Source: JARRRD01 sp046706685 (GTDB lineage Bacteria; Nitrospirota; Thermodesulfovibrionia; Thermodesulfovibrionales; UBA6898). From it: 64,000 nt of DNA. A program made the translations under genes and the position numbers. The notes beneath the pieces were generated by a model. That model made no database searches and was not told the DNA's origin. It saw only the letters and a program-made list of their open reading frames with translations. Location: the NCBI GenBank assembly GCA_046706685.1, contig JBJKPE010000230.1, forward strand, positions 1 to 64,000, in the 5' to 3' direction. This document shows, one piece after another, positions 1 to 8,539 of the stretch. Each line of letters opens with the position of its first letter. The stretch's first letter is position 1.

Positions 1-1926
1 AGTACCATCGGCAGCGGCATTCACCTGATCAGGCCCAGTGAACTCCTGGGCGCCGCCGATGATACCCGTTGCCGGGGATGGACAGTTTACACAGGTCGCA
101 TCATCGGTTCCGTAAAGGTCCATATAATGGGTGCCGCCTGTCTCATCGAATGGCCAATAGTGGATCATCTTTGAGGGGCAGGGCGGTGGCGCAACAACCG
201 ATATGGTAAAACTCTGTCCGGCCTGTGGATCTATGCCGTTACTGGCCTGAACATCGACGTCGAAATTGCCAGTGGCCGAAGGCGTCCACTGGATCAATCC
301 CGTTGTGCCGTCGATCGACATACCGGTCGGATAAGTAATAAGGCTGTAGGCAGGAGCCGGGTTGGCCATCGCGTCGACATAGTATCTGTAAGGCTTACCT
401 GTGAAAGCGGCCGTGACTGGAGCCGAAATGATCGTCGGTGCGACCTGGTTGCATACAGGCAGGAAGCTGCTGAGGGCGTGAAACCAGACATTTGACATTT
501 TGCCGTAGCCGACGGTGGTGGGATGCCACTCATCGTAGAGGTCATCCGGATAAATAAGAGCATCTTCCTGGTCCACGACAATGATCTTGTCGCCGTTGGC
601 GATACGGGCCATCGCCATGGTATTGACGTTGTTGTTATACTGGGTGATCGCCGTGTGGGCAGCCGTACCGGCGGTTCTGGTGTTAATGATAAGGGCCAGG
701 ATGACCGTGATATCCGGGTTGTAGCTGTAGATCTGGTCCAGAATGGTGCTGAGCATAGTGGTGCTCGTGTCATAGGGCGGTGTGTCAACGTTGTTGGTGC
801 CGATGTGCAGCAGAATGACATCGGCTGGATTGGCCATAAGGAAATTATATACATCACCTGCAAGATCCTGGGCCGTGTAGCCGGCTTCTGTGAGTTCTCC
901 CTGATGGTCCACATCGAAGGGAGGGGATGCCAGAGACCCCGATTTTCGCCCTCCGACAAAATCAATATCGTAGCCGGCACTCTCCAAGGCCAGATAAAGA
1001 GACTGACGATACCCGGTAAAGGCATTTGACGGCGGCTCGTAAGGCCCGTTTATTTCCAGAGCCGGATCATTTTTCCCGAGGGTGATCGAATCGCCCAGCG
1101 GCATGATCCTTACTGCTGAACCGCAGCCGCAGTAGCCCAGCCGCAAGCCGACAGACCCGTCGTAATAGTGCTGGGTGATGACGGCTTCCGGAAGCGCAAT
1201 GTTGTACAGCGCCACCTCATCTATTGTCCCGGCAAAGTGATATCCTGCATCAAGGTTCAGCCAGCCTATGTCCAGCGCGGCCGTGGCCGAGTCAAAACCG
1301 CTGGTATACGCTTGGACCGTAGATGCCTCTATTCCCTTGTCGACATAGAGGCGGAGCTCGTTTGTACCTGCGTCTCTTACTGCCGCAATGTGGTGCCAGA
1401 AACCATCCGTTACATCGGTTGCTCCCGAAAGAATAGCTATGCTTCCGGCTTTGTCCTGTAACACAAAGGTAGCCTCGCCGCCGTCCTTGCACCCCACCCA
1501 CCAGTGAAGCTTTGTAGTACTGTCGGTCCTGCCCGCAATGACTTGACCGCCGGAGCAGGCGTTTGCAGTGTCGGCTTTCATCCAGAACTCGACTGAGAAG
1601 CTGTTGGTAATGCCCCAATCGAATGGCTGAGCTGCAGGCACAGTTACGCCGTCGTTTATCCCGTCAAAGAGGAGGCCATTGCTGATCCTGCCCGCTGCAG
1701 TAGCCGGACAGGAGTCCCCGGTACAGCCTGCCTCCACACCACCTGCGATGTCGGCAAACGTAGTACCTCCGGTCTCGTTGAACGTCCAGTAATTTGTTAT
1801 ATTCTCGGGACAGCCGGGAGGTGCCTGAGCCAGAGCGGCGTTATCGGCCGCACCAAGGAAACTTAAAGAGATGATTACTGTCGCAGACAGAACAAATTTC
1901 TTCATTTCACAGATCTTGCCGAACAT
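1..1926 (-). CDS. Secreted LamG / SGNH-hydrolase / Ig-like multidomain protein (3' end outside window)
   Basis: Reading frame is open from the ATG at 1926 to the window edge (642 codons seen, no stop), so the gene is partial. The start follows GGAAGGGGACGAAG; an in-frame ATG at 1905 (MKKFVLSA) starts an equally good signal peptide, cleaved near residue 33 (NAALAQA). Domains in order: LamG-like jelly roll (about 45-255); SGNH/GDSL hydrolase with block I IMPLGDSIT (274-282), block III HIGTNN (374-379) and block V DEWHP with Asp465 and His468; an Ig/He_PIG-like segment (about 490-580); then the start of a second LamG unit. The YW-x-F-[ND]-ETGGT signature at the head of LamG 1 recurs at the head of LamG 2, so the unit is repeated. 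Inference: a surface or exported esterase or carbohydrate-binding protein, possibly acting on the polysaccharide made by the neighbouring genes. Confidence 0.85.
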   Translation of the reverse strand, partial: MFGKICEMKKFVLSATVIISLSFLGAADNAALAQAPPGCPENITNYWTFNETGGTTFADIAGGVEAGCTGDSCPATAAGRISNGLLFDGINDGVTVPAAQPFDWGITNSFSVEFWMKADTANACSGGQVIAGRTDSTTKLHWWVGCKDGGEATFVLQDKAGSIAILSGATDVTDGFWHHIAAVRDAGTNELRLYVDKGIEASTVQAYTSGFDSATAALDIGWLNLDAGYHFAGTIDEVALYNIALPEAVITQHYYDGSVGLRLGYCGCGSAVRIMPLGDSITLGKNDPALEINGPYEPPSNAFTGYRQSLYLALESAGYDIDFVGGRKSGSLASPPFDVDHQGELTEAGYTAQDLAGDVYNFLMANPADVILLHIGTNNVDTPPYDTSTTMLSTILDQIYSYNPDITVILALIINTRTAGTAAHTAITQYNNNVNTMAMARIANGDKIIVVDQEDALIYPDDLYDEWHPTTVGYGKMSNVWFHALSSFLPVCNQVAPTIISAPVTAAFTGKPYRYYVDAMANPAPAYSLITYPTGMSIDGTTGLIQWTPSATGNFDVDVQASNGIDPQAGQSFTISVVAPPPCPSKMIHYWPFDETGGTHYMDLYGTDDATCVNCPSPATGIIGGAQEFTGPDQVNAAADGT

Positions 1927-2164
1927 CTTCGTCCCCTTCCTTGCTTTGATACTCATTTATCTTTCTTGGGCCGGCTGAAGAAGTATTATTCTCTTTTTAA
2001 AGGCCTGCCGGCACGTTTAACTCGGACATGGAAGTACATGGATTTCAGCTGATCCCGGACAACACCCCCAGGCGGCCGAAACTGCCTTTTATGGACTGAA
2101 ACCGACGTTCCGAGGTCCGATTGTGACCATCTTTTCCGACACAATGACTCCTTCGTAATAAGAG

Positions 2165-3115
2165 TCAGTATTGAAATCCGAACACCAGACCTTCTCTGTA
2201 GCCGTCTACGCAGGCCACCCAGTGTTTTCCGGCCGTTTGGTGCGGGTCTATTGTGTGCATCCCTTTTGCGTTCCAGCCTGAGCCGTGCGCCTTTATGACC
2301 GGGTTGTCCTGGACTTCTCTTTCGCTATATTTCGCAGTGGTAAGCCGGGTAACTTCAAATGCCCGCACCCTATGTCCGTAGCACAGATCGGAATCCTGGG
2401 CAAACCTGAGGATCTTGTTCTGAAGAGCGATGACCCTTCCTCCGGGTCTGGCCTTTCCGCAATCTCCCATCACCAGAGGACTCTGGGGATGTAGTGTCCA
2501 CGGGCCGAACAGCGAGTCCGCAAAATAGAGATGGAGAGTGTCATCAGTCACCCCGGTAAACATCCACCATTTGTCGTCAACGTGAATTACCGACGAATCG
2601 ATAAACGGAAATCCTTTCAGCAGCGTACCGCACATTTTCCACTCGTTGGGAAAATCAATCGCCCTGTACAATCTTACTGAATTTGTCTCATGGGCCTCCG
2701 GGATCATATAGTACTCATTTTCCCATTCAAACACATAGGGGTAGGACAGGTGGAAGGGCTCATTCAATACAATCCGCCTGTATCTCCAGTTCAGTCCATT
2801 ATCGCTTTCCGCGAGCCCTATTTCTCCCTTCCCTGTCCGGCTATTCATAGCTTCGAAGAACATATGCCACTTTTCGCGGGTCCGGACCATAAACGGGTCT
2901 GCGACAAAGTCGGCAGGTATATCTGTGACATCCCCCGCTGTAAGGACGGGATTTCTTAGCCCTTCAGGGGAGGAAAGACTTAAAGGGGAATCACCCGCAT
3001 AAATCCCGATAGACCATCTGAAATCCTTCTTTTGAAAGAAAGGGATGCTTCTTCTTCGGATCAGAATCCCGCATGTGAATCCGATCAGCAGATATGTCAA
3101 ATCGGCGACAGTCAT
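2165..3115 (-). CDS. GH43/GH32-like five-bladed propeller protein
   Basis: A 316-residue protein with a hydrophobic N-terminus (about 5-20) that could be a membrane anchor. The body has features of the arabinanase/levansucrase-like propeller: an ADPFMVR segment near residue 70, a KWHMFFEA strand, GLAESDNGLNW and SYPYVFEW repeats, and several Asp/Glu-bearing turns. This resembles the glucosamine inositolphosphorylceramide transferase-type propeller proteins found in bacterial polysaccharide clusters. It is the last gene of the minus-strand glycan run, 22 bp after the deacetylase stop. No strong Shine-Dalgarno is visible before the ATG. Function is inferred from fold only; it could be a glycan-modifying transferase or a hydrolase. 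Confidence 0.72.
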   Translation of the reverse strand: MTVADLTYLLIGFTCGILIRRRSIPFFQKKDFRWSIGIYAGDSPLSLSSPEGLRNPVLTAGDVTDIPADFVADPFMVRTREKWHMFFEAMNSRTGKGEIGLAESDNGLNWRYRRIVLNEPFHLSYPYVFEWENEYYMIPEAHETNSVRLYRAIDFPNEWKMCGTLLKGFPFIDSSVIHVDDKWWMFTGVTDDTLHLYFADSLFGPWTLHPQSPLVMGDCGKARPGGRVIALQNKILRFAQDSDLCYGHRVRAFEVTRLTTAKYSEREVQDNPVIKAHGSGWNAKGMHTIDPHQTAGKHWVACVDGYREGLVFGFQY

Positions 3116-3137
3116 TGCAAGCGATGAAAAAAGCGCA

Positions 3138-3863
3138 TCACCAGTCGTTGTGATCCCTCACGTACCAGTTGCGCCTCTGGGCGCGGCCCAGCCTCAACAA
3201 CTCCGGAACAGTCACAAAGCTGAAGCGGCCGCTAACTTTCTCAAAAAAAATATCGAGTGCCTCAATCATGGGAAGCCGGTCTTCAGCTCCTCTCACAGAA
3301 GGGTTCCACAGAGAGTCATGGAGCAGAGTAATGCCTCCCGGCTCCAGCCGGTTCTCAAGTTCCCGCGCGGTCCAGCCCGGGTCATGCTTTTCCCAGTCGA
3401 GTGCATGCGAGTTATACATGATGACTTTGTATCCGAGCAACAGGGTATCAATAAGGGTCATCACCGTCTGATGCGCATAGGGCGGTCGGAATAGCCTGCA
3501 GCCGTACGGTGAGATGGCTTTCTCACATGCAAGAATCTGTTTGTGCCTTTCCCTGGCTGTAATAGAGGGGAAAGAAGGATGGTCCCAGGAATGAACGCCT
3601 ATTGCGTTGCCGGCCTCCGCAGCCCTTCTGACCAGCTCGGGGTGGCGCTCTGCAGCCTTTCCGATCATGAAAAACGTGGCACGGGCCCGATGTTTTTCCA
3701 GCAGGTCAAGGACGCGAGGTGTAAATTCAGGGTGAGGCCCGTCGTCGAATGTAAGAGCGGCAACCGCTTCCGAAGTCTTCACATGCGTGATAGTGCCCCC
3801 GACCCTTGCTGTGAGAGCAGCACCGATTAACCAAAGTTTGCCTGTCATGTCAGTCATGTTCAT
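3138..3863 (-). CDS. Polysaccharide deacetylase (NodB-type, CE4)
   Basis: A 241-residue CE4 esterase. Motif 1 TFDDGP (near residue 40) supplies the catalytic base and metal-binding Asp. Motif 2 HSWDHPSF supplies the two metal-binding His. Motif 3 FRPPY and the later LLHDS carry the remaining active-site residues. The CE4 family removes N- or O-acetyl groups from polysaccharides such as GlcNAc polymers or peptidoglycan. A short hydrophobic segment after the start (about 9-20) may act as an anchor or uncleaved signal. It sits between a family 2 glycosyltransferase and the propeller protein, so it probably tailors the exported glycan. Complete and of normal length. Confidence 0.9.
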   Translation of the reverse strand: MNMTDMTGKLWLIGAALTARVGGTITHVKTSEAVAALTFDDGPHPEFTPRVLDLLEKHRARATFFMIGKAAERHPELVRRAAEAGNAIGVHSWDHPSFPSITARERHKQILACEKAISPYGCRLFRPPYAHQTVMTLIDTLLLGYKVIMYNSHALDWEKHDPGWTARELENRLEPGGITLLHDSLWNPSVRGAEDRLPMIEALDIFFEKVSGRFSFVTVPELLRLGRAQRRNWYVRDHNDW

Positions 3864-3896
3864 CTTAGATAAATGACCTGTCTATGATCGATAAAA

Positions 3897-4796
3897 TTAC
3901 AGCGCGACGATCCTGTATTTGATGCTGCCCTTCAGACGACCGGTGCGATAGCCGGCTTCCCATACAAAGCCTGCCATGTCCCCCTTGCTGCGGATACTTA
4001 AGAAGTGTCTGGGGAGATGAAGCCATGACCGTATTCCTGCCGTCAACGAGGATCCCGGCATTCCCAGGGGCCGGTACTTTCGGCAGATTTTGGCGTTATA
4101 CTCGCCGCAGCCGCGCGCCTGCCTGAAAATTCCGGCGATGCTGTCTCTGAACCTCACATGCAGGACTGCGTCGGGGACGAAACGAAGTTCGAATCCCTTC
4201 AGCTGGATCCTCCAGCAGTAATCGGTATCCTGGAGTCTTGTCATTGTTTCGTCGAATCCACCCACTGCGTTATGGAGCCAATGCCTGACTCCCAGCGTGC
4301 TGCCTCCTGCATGAGGAAGAAAGGGGGGATCGGTGTACTTCTGGATATCTTCGCCCTGCGGATTTCTGTGAGTCCTTTTAACCCAGGGAGCGTTCAGTTT
4401 TTCAATGTCCATGCGGCAGGCGACAAAGTCGTGTCCGGAAAGTGCCGTACCCATGGCGGCTGTCCACCCGGGTGCCACCTCATCATCCGCATCGCAGAAG
4501 GCAAGGGATTCGCCGCGCGCCGCCTTTGCGGCTGTGTTGAGGGCAAATGACTTACCGCGTTTCGCCGATGCATCCACGATACGGAGATTCGGCAGGCGGT
4601 CCGCATATTGTTTCGCTATTGCGACCGTTTCATCGGTGCACCCGTTGTCGGCGACGATGACCTCCCATGGTTCGTCCCACTGTTGCACAGCAAGGGCTTC
4701 GAGCTGCCCGGCTATTGTGTCGGCCACATTCAAACAGGCGATTATTACGCTCAGCTTAATTGGGGAGCTGCAACTCAGTGTTTCAGCGTGTTGCAT
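3897..4796 (-). CDS. Glycosyltransferase family 2
   Basis: A 299-residue GT-A enzyme. The N-terminal LSVIIACLN strand and VIVADNGCTDET turn form the nucleotide-sugar site, and CDADDE (near residue 100) is the DxD-type metal site. WRIQLKG follows an LQDTDYC segment that fits the catalytic ED-type motif. There is no long transmembrane domain, so it is probably cytosolic and membrane-associated, transferring one sugar onto the lipid-linked repeat unit. The ATG lies inside the 3' end of the upstream glycosyltransferase (22 bp overlap) with GAGGAG upstream, so translation is likely coupled. The transferred sugar cannot be read from sequence. Confidence 0.9.
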   Translation of the reverse strand: MQHAETLSCSSPIKLSVIIACLNVADTIAGQLEALAVQQWDEPWEVIVADNGCTDETVAIAKQYADRLPNLRIVDASAKRGKSFALNTAAKAARGESLAFCDADDEVAPGWTAAMGTALSGHDFVACRMDIEKLNAPWVKRTHRNPQGEDIQKYTDPPFLPHAGGSTLGVRHWLHNAVGGFDETMTRLQDTDYCWRIQLKGFELRFVPDAVLHVRFRDSIAGIFRQARGCGEYNAKICRKYRPLGMPGSSLTAGIRSWLHLPRHFLSIRSKGDMAGFVWEAGYRTGRLKGSIKYRIVAL

Positions 4797-6001
4797 AAAT
4801 CTATGTATCTCCTCACCTGCAGATCCAGAGAGTATTCATCCAGGGCGATCTCACGGCTCCTCCTGCCCATGTTAGTGCGAAGCGATTCATCTTCGAGCAG
4901 TTGAACGATGAAAGCGCTGAATTCTTCTGTACTTCCCGGCTCTGCCAGGCAGCCTGTTATTCCCTGCCTGACGGCGTCCGGAACCCCGCCGACCCGGAAT
5001 GAGACGACCGGTGTTCCGCAGGCCATGCTCTCCAGCAATACATATGGAAAGACGTCCGCGCGTGTCGGGTGAAGGAAGAGATCAGCGGCTGAATAACAGA
5101 CGGCCTTGTCGTGGTCGCCACCTATGTATCCCAGATTGATAGTGGGGATATCCAGGGCATCGGCAAAGGCCCCGCCCTTATGTCCCAGAAGCAGTATGAC
5201 CGTGTCAGCCTTGAGAGACGCCGGCAAGCCCTGCAACGCCTTTATCACGATGTCGCTTCCCTTCATGCGGTTGCTGAGGTCCGCAGCCATGAACATAAGG
5301 ACCTTCTTACCCCTGGGAATCCCGAGCAGCGACCTGCACTCTTCGCTGGCCAGAGGGCGATAAGCGTCCGTATCGACGCCATTTGGGATAAGATGGATCG
5401 GGAATCTGCTGAGCATGCTCTGCTTGGCCAGCTCCATCATCCAGCTGCACGGGACTACGACGGTCAGGCTGGAACGGCTGTATGCCCAATCCTTGAGTCT
5501 CCACTCAAGCCGCGTGTTGTCACGTCTGATGGGGGGATAAAGCTCAGGGTAGGGACACTTTCCACACCCTGTCTTCCATCTCTCGCAGTCCAGGCTGTGG
5601 TAGCAGTGTCCCGTGAAGCTCCACATGTCCTTGACGGGGAAAATGGTGGGACGCCCCCTGGTCAGAAGCGGATAACCCAGAAAGGAACAGAAGGCGTAGG
5701 AAGGGGCATTAAGGATAAGGATATCAGTATCGAGCACATCTTTGTGTTTTGCGATCGTGAAGGATGTCACATCAAGGAGCCTGTTCAGACCGGCCGCCGC
5801 TGACAACTGCCGGAGCATATAATCCATTCTCTTCTGCATTCTTGAAGACCGCAGTTCCCTTATGTCCGGCGATTCGATATTCTTGATGACGCATAACACT
5901 CTTGAGTCCACTCCGGCCCGCCTCAGGCCGAAATGAAGGCGCTGTACTGCAATGGAGCCGCCGTCACCCGTCAGTTCTTCACAGGTCTGCAGGATCTTCA
6001 T
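4775..6001 (-). CDS. Glycosyltransferase family 4/1 (GT-B)
   Basis: A 408-residue retaining GT-B transferase. The N-terminal half opens with MKILQTCEEL and a glycine-rich turn GDGGS. The C-terminal half has the GT4 signatures: LFLHPTRADVFPYVLLESMA carries the E-x7-E-type nucleotide-binding region, followed by GTPVVSFRVGGVPD and the GCLAEPG loop. A cysteine cluster (CERWKTGCGKCPYPELYPP, near 135-155), common in this subfamily, may be structural. The ATG at 6001 follows GAGGGGCATGAG. The gene overlaps the family 2 transferase downstream. Role: adds a sugar to the cluster's polysaccharide on the cytoplasmic side. Confidence 0.9.
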   Translation of the reverse strand: MKILQTCEELTGDGGSIAVQRLHFGLRRAGVDSRVLCVIKNIESPDIRELRSSRMQKRMDYMLRQLSAAAGLNRLLDVTSFTIAKHKDVLDTDILILNAPSYAFCSFLGYPLLTRGRPTIFPVKDMWSFTGHCYHSLDCERWKTGCGKCPYPELYPPIRRDNTRLEWRLKDWAYSRSSLTVVVPCSWMMELAKQSMLSRFPIHLIPNGVDTDAYRPLASEECRSLLGIPRGKKVLMFMAADLSNRMKGSDIVIKALQGLPASLKADTVILLLGHKGGAFADALDIPTINLGYIGGDHDKAVCYSAADLFLHPTRADVFPYVLLESMACGTPVVSFRVGGVPDAVRQGITGCLAEPGSTEEFSAFIVQLLEDESLRTNMGRRSREIALDEYSLDLQVRRYIDLCNTLKH

Positions 6002-6011
6002 CTCATGCCCC

Positions 6012-7193
6012 TCATAAACTCCTATAACACCAGAGCTGACCGGGAAGATCTTTCGACCCTAGCAGGTAACTTGCGAGCTGGTATCTTCTGCCTATGCTGC
6101 GGCACCAGCCCTCTCCCTGCATTTCCCCCGGCATTTCGCAGCTGTAGGTGATGCCAAGCAGCAGCCGCCGCATGATAAAAGGCATTATTGCGACAACATC
6201 TCCCCGCGTTAACGGAAATTGCGAGTTGTACCCATTCAAGGTCCATTCCTTCAGTCTCTCCCAACGGTCAAAGGTTATTGCGTCATCTATATAAAAGCTT
6301 ACAAACATTCCGGCGAGTTCTTCGGCAACCGTTCCTCTGGAACGGTCGCCGAAATCAAAAAGATAGACATCCCCGTTTGGAAGAAAAGGCATATGTTGCA
6401 AGGCCAGGTCTCCATGGATAAGGGACTCGCTAAGGGGAGATGAAACAGACTGTTCGCCCAGGTAGGCTTTCATCTCCATGTCCAGAATACGGATACCATC
6501 GAGGTCGTCACGAGTAAATAAACGTGCGCCGGGGGAAACAACGAGGAAATCATATCCGACAAGTCCAGGTCTGATAGTGAAACGGAGAGACTGTGAAGAC
6601 TTTCTGAAGGGCTGATAGATCCGCGCCGCCGATCTGACAAGGTGTTTAGCGGCATTAGTAATTACCCTGTGATGCTGCGCTATGCCTTTTGGCGGGGGAT
6701 CATCATTAAAGCGGTAAAGTCTCAGACACTGATGCATTCGCGCAACGGTTCGTACAATTGATTCGAGGTCCTCCTTCTGCACCGAGGCAGGTCCGGCAAA
6801 CCGCAAATCTTCCATTTCCATTACTATAACCGGATATCCCCGCATACCTGCACGCAGTTCTTCCACAAGTTGAGAGCGTTTGCTCCGCAAGACTTTTGGA
6901 GTGCGGATTCCCCGTTGATTGAGATACTCATAAAGCACAGGCTCCTCGGCAACCCTTTCGAATCGTCCGGGGCCCGCGGCATAGATCTTTGCAACCAGGT
7001 CTCCCCGGTCCGTTTTGAAATGCCAGGCGGCACTTTCCATGCCGCCGTTCATCAACCGTGGCATGTCAATAGTGGGAAAGGCATAGAGTCTCTCGAATTC
7101 GCTGCGCACGACTTCAGGCAGAAGCTGCCGTGGCATGCGCACTCCTGCAGGTCCCGGTTTCGCATCCGTACTGGCCTCGTAAACTTTATACAT
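6012..7193 (-). CDS. APH/choline-kinase-like phosphotransferase family protein
   Basis: About 393 residues from ATG 7193 (MYKVYEAS); the frame is open up to a GTG at 7256 inside the upstream gene, but that start has no ribosome site. A kinase-like fold is suggested by LVAKIYA (ATP-lysine strand), a YPVIVMEME hinge, the brenner motif LIHGDL and the metal-site YLFDFGD. The Asn expected five residues after the HGD Asp is His here (HGDLALQH), so metal binding may differ. Relatives in polysaccharide clusters phosphorylate sugars or lipid-linked glycans; the C-terminal RRLLLGITY region is basic. It lies between a methyltransferase and a GT4 enzyme. Substrate unknown; a non-catalytic role is possible. 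Confidence 0.7.
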   Translation of the reverse strand: MYKVYEASTDAKPGPAGVRMPRQLLPEVVRSEFERLYAFPTIDMPRLMNGGMESAAWHFKTDRGDLVAKIYAAGPGRFERVAEEPVLYEYLNQRGIRTPKVLRSKRSQLVEELRAGMRGYPVIVMEMEDLRFAGPASVQKEDLESIVRTVARMHQCLRLYRFNDDPPPKGIAQHHRVITNAAKHLVRSAARIYQPFRKSSQSLRFTIRPGLVGYDFLVVSPGARLFTRDDLDGIRILDMEMKAYLGEQSVSSPLSESLIHGDLALQHMPFLPNGDVYLFDFGDRSRGTVAEELAGMFVSFYIDDAITFDRWERLKEWTLNGYNSQFPLTRGDVVAIMPFIMRRLLLGITYSCEMPGEMQGEGWCRSIGRRYQLASYLLGSKDLPGQLWCYRSL

Positions 7194-7234
7194 GGGCTCG
7201 ATTGGGAGCTGACATCTCCTGTGGTTCGATTCTG

Positions 7235-8533
7235 TCAGATGTCCTGCCGCAGGCACGCAAAAAGGGTGCGGCCGTAATTCTTTTCGTAAGGCTCAACACT
7301 GTCACGGTCCTTACCGATACGATAGATTTTCGTGAAGCTGGAATTTCTTAAAATCCACTGCTCAATCCGTTCTTCGTCCCAGCCGGCGAGGCTTTTGCGG
7401 AACCATTCCTCGTGGCATTGTCCCATATCGAAAAAAAATACCGTGCGTGTTACCCTGTCGATAAGGCCGAGCATCTCCTCGCCGGAAACTGCAGCCCTGC
7501 CGAGAATGAAATGATGCAGGAGGCTGAAGCACGAAGTAATATCATAGCCGCGTGAATCGTCTCGCAGGAAATGAACCGCCTCAGATCGTATAATCTGGTC
7601 CGGTTTCAAGCCATAGACCGACTTACCGAGTTCAACTGCCGCCCAATCCATCTCCACGCCCCTGACGCTGAATCCCAATCCTTCAAACGCCTTTACAAAC
7701 CAGCCGTAGTTACACGCGATATCCAGATATCGGCTGTACTTCGGCGGCATTAGGTCGTGGTCCTGCAGAAATCTGCTGATCATTTCAAAACGGTCGTTGC
7801 AGCGCCTGATCAGCTGCCATTTCTTCACTTCCGGGCTGTCAACAGGCTGGTAGAGTCTGGGTCTGCCGTCGCAGGTAAACGCGTGGTCCAGCAGCAGTTG
7901 TTGCAGAGGTGTAATCGCGGGTTCCGGGGCTACGATGGCAGGGCATGTTTTTTCACCCCTGACATAGGCAGCTGCGGCGCCATGGGCGCCCTCTACCAGC
8001 TCGTAACAGTCCGAGTACCGGATGGGACGGACGCACAGAGGTGAATCCCACAGAGGAAGGGGAGACTCCGCAGCTGACGCATGCCCCGGAGTCCCGGGAT
8101 TTTTGAAATGCCCTGTGAAATGCCTGGCAATCCGTTCGACGTCGTCCTCCCGTGTGCAGTCATAGAAACTGCCCACCGCGTTAATGCACTCTGCGGCATT
8201 AATAAAGTAACTTGTCTTACGGAATATCTCGGGACTAAAAATCTCATCGTCTATTTGCAGATATTGTTCAAGAAACTGGACATAGGGAGACCGAGCAAAA
8301 GGGGTCGACGGGCGGAGAAAGTTCCCGGTATGGCGCGAGTACTGCGCGGCTGTAAGTCCCTTTTCTCCGCCGCACAGAAGCCTCTCAATCGGTACTGTCT
8401 TTAATCTCCCGGAACGTTGGAATCCTGACAGGTAGAGCAGGCTCCTTACAGGCGCATAAAGATGCCATCTTTTCAGCAGATGCTTCATGCCATCTTTCAT
8501 CAACCGCAAAATATTATTGAGCTGCATATGCAT
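7235..8533 (-). CDS. SAM-dependent methyltransferase with N-terminal ParB-like segment
   Basis: A 432-residue two-part protein. The C-terminal half (about 265-400) is a class I methyltransferase: motif I YLDIACNYGWFVKAF, then VRGVEMD with the acidic residue that binds the SAM ribose, and a SCFSLLHHF post-motif. The middle region (about 160-200, CVRPIRYSDCYELVEGAHGA followed by AAAYVRGE) resembles the ParB/Srx-fold strand-helix pattern (xxVRPI...YELIDGHHRxAAA), although here it belongs to a glycan cluster. It lies immediately upstream of the phosphotransferase-like gene and downstream of wzt. Likely role: methylating a sugar or capping the exported chain, which in ABC-exported O-antigens can set chain length. 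Target unknown. Confidence 0.75.
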   Translation of the reverse strand: MHMQLNNILRLMKDGMKHLLKRWHLYAPVRSLLYLSGFQRSGRLKTVPIERLLCGGEKGLTAAQYSRHTGNFLRPSTPFARSPYVQFLEQYLQIDDEIFSPEIFRKTSYFINAAECINAVGSFYDCTREDDVERIARHFTGHFKNPGTPGHASAAESPLPLWDSPLCVRPIRYSDCYELVEGAHGAAAAYVRGEKTCPAIVAPEPAITPLQQLLLDHAFTCDGRPRLYQPVDSPEVKKWQLIRRCNDRFEMISRFLQDHDLMPPKYSRYLDIACNYGWFVKAFEGLGFSVRGVEMDWAAVELGKSVYGLKPDQIIRSEAVHFLRDDSRGYDITSCFSLLHHFILGRAAVSGEEMLGLIDRVTRTVFFFDMGQCHEEWFRKSLAGWDEERIEQWILRNSSFTKIYRIGKDRDSVEPYEKNYGRTLFACLRQDI

Positions 8534-8539
8534 TCCCTC

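Noticed and set aside
523..1029. Plus-strand open frame of 168 codons
   Set aside because: Lies opposite the SGNH hydrolase domain, which translates to GDSL, GTNN and DxxH blocks on the minus strand.
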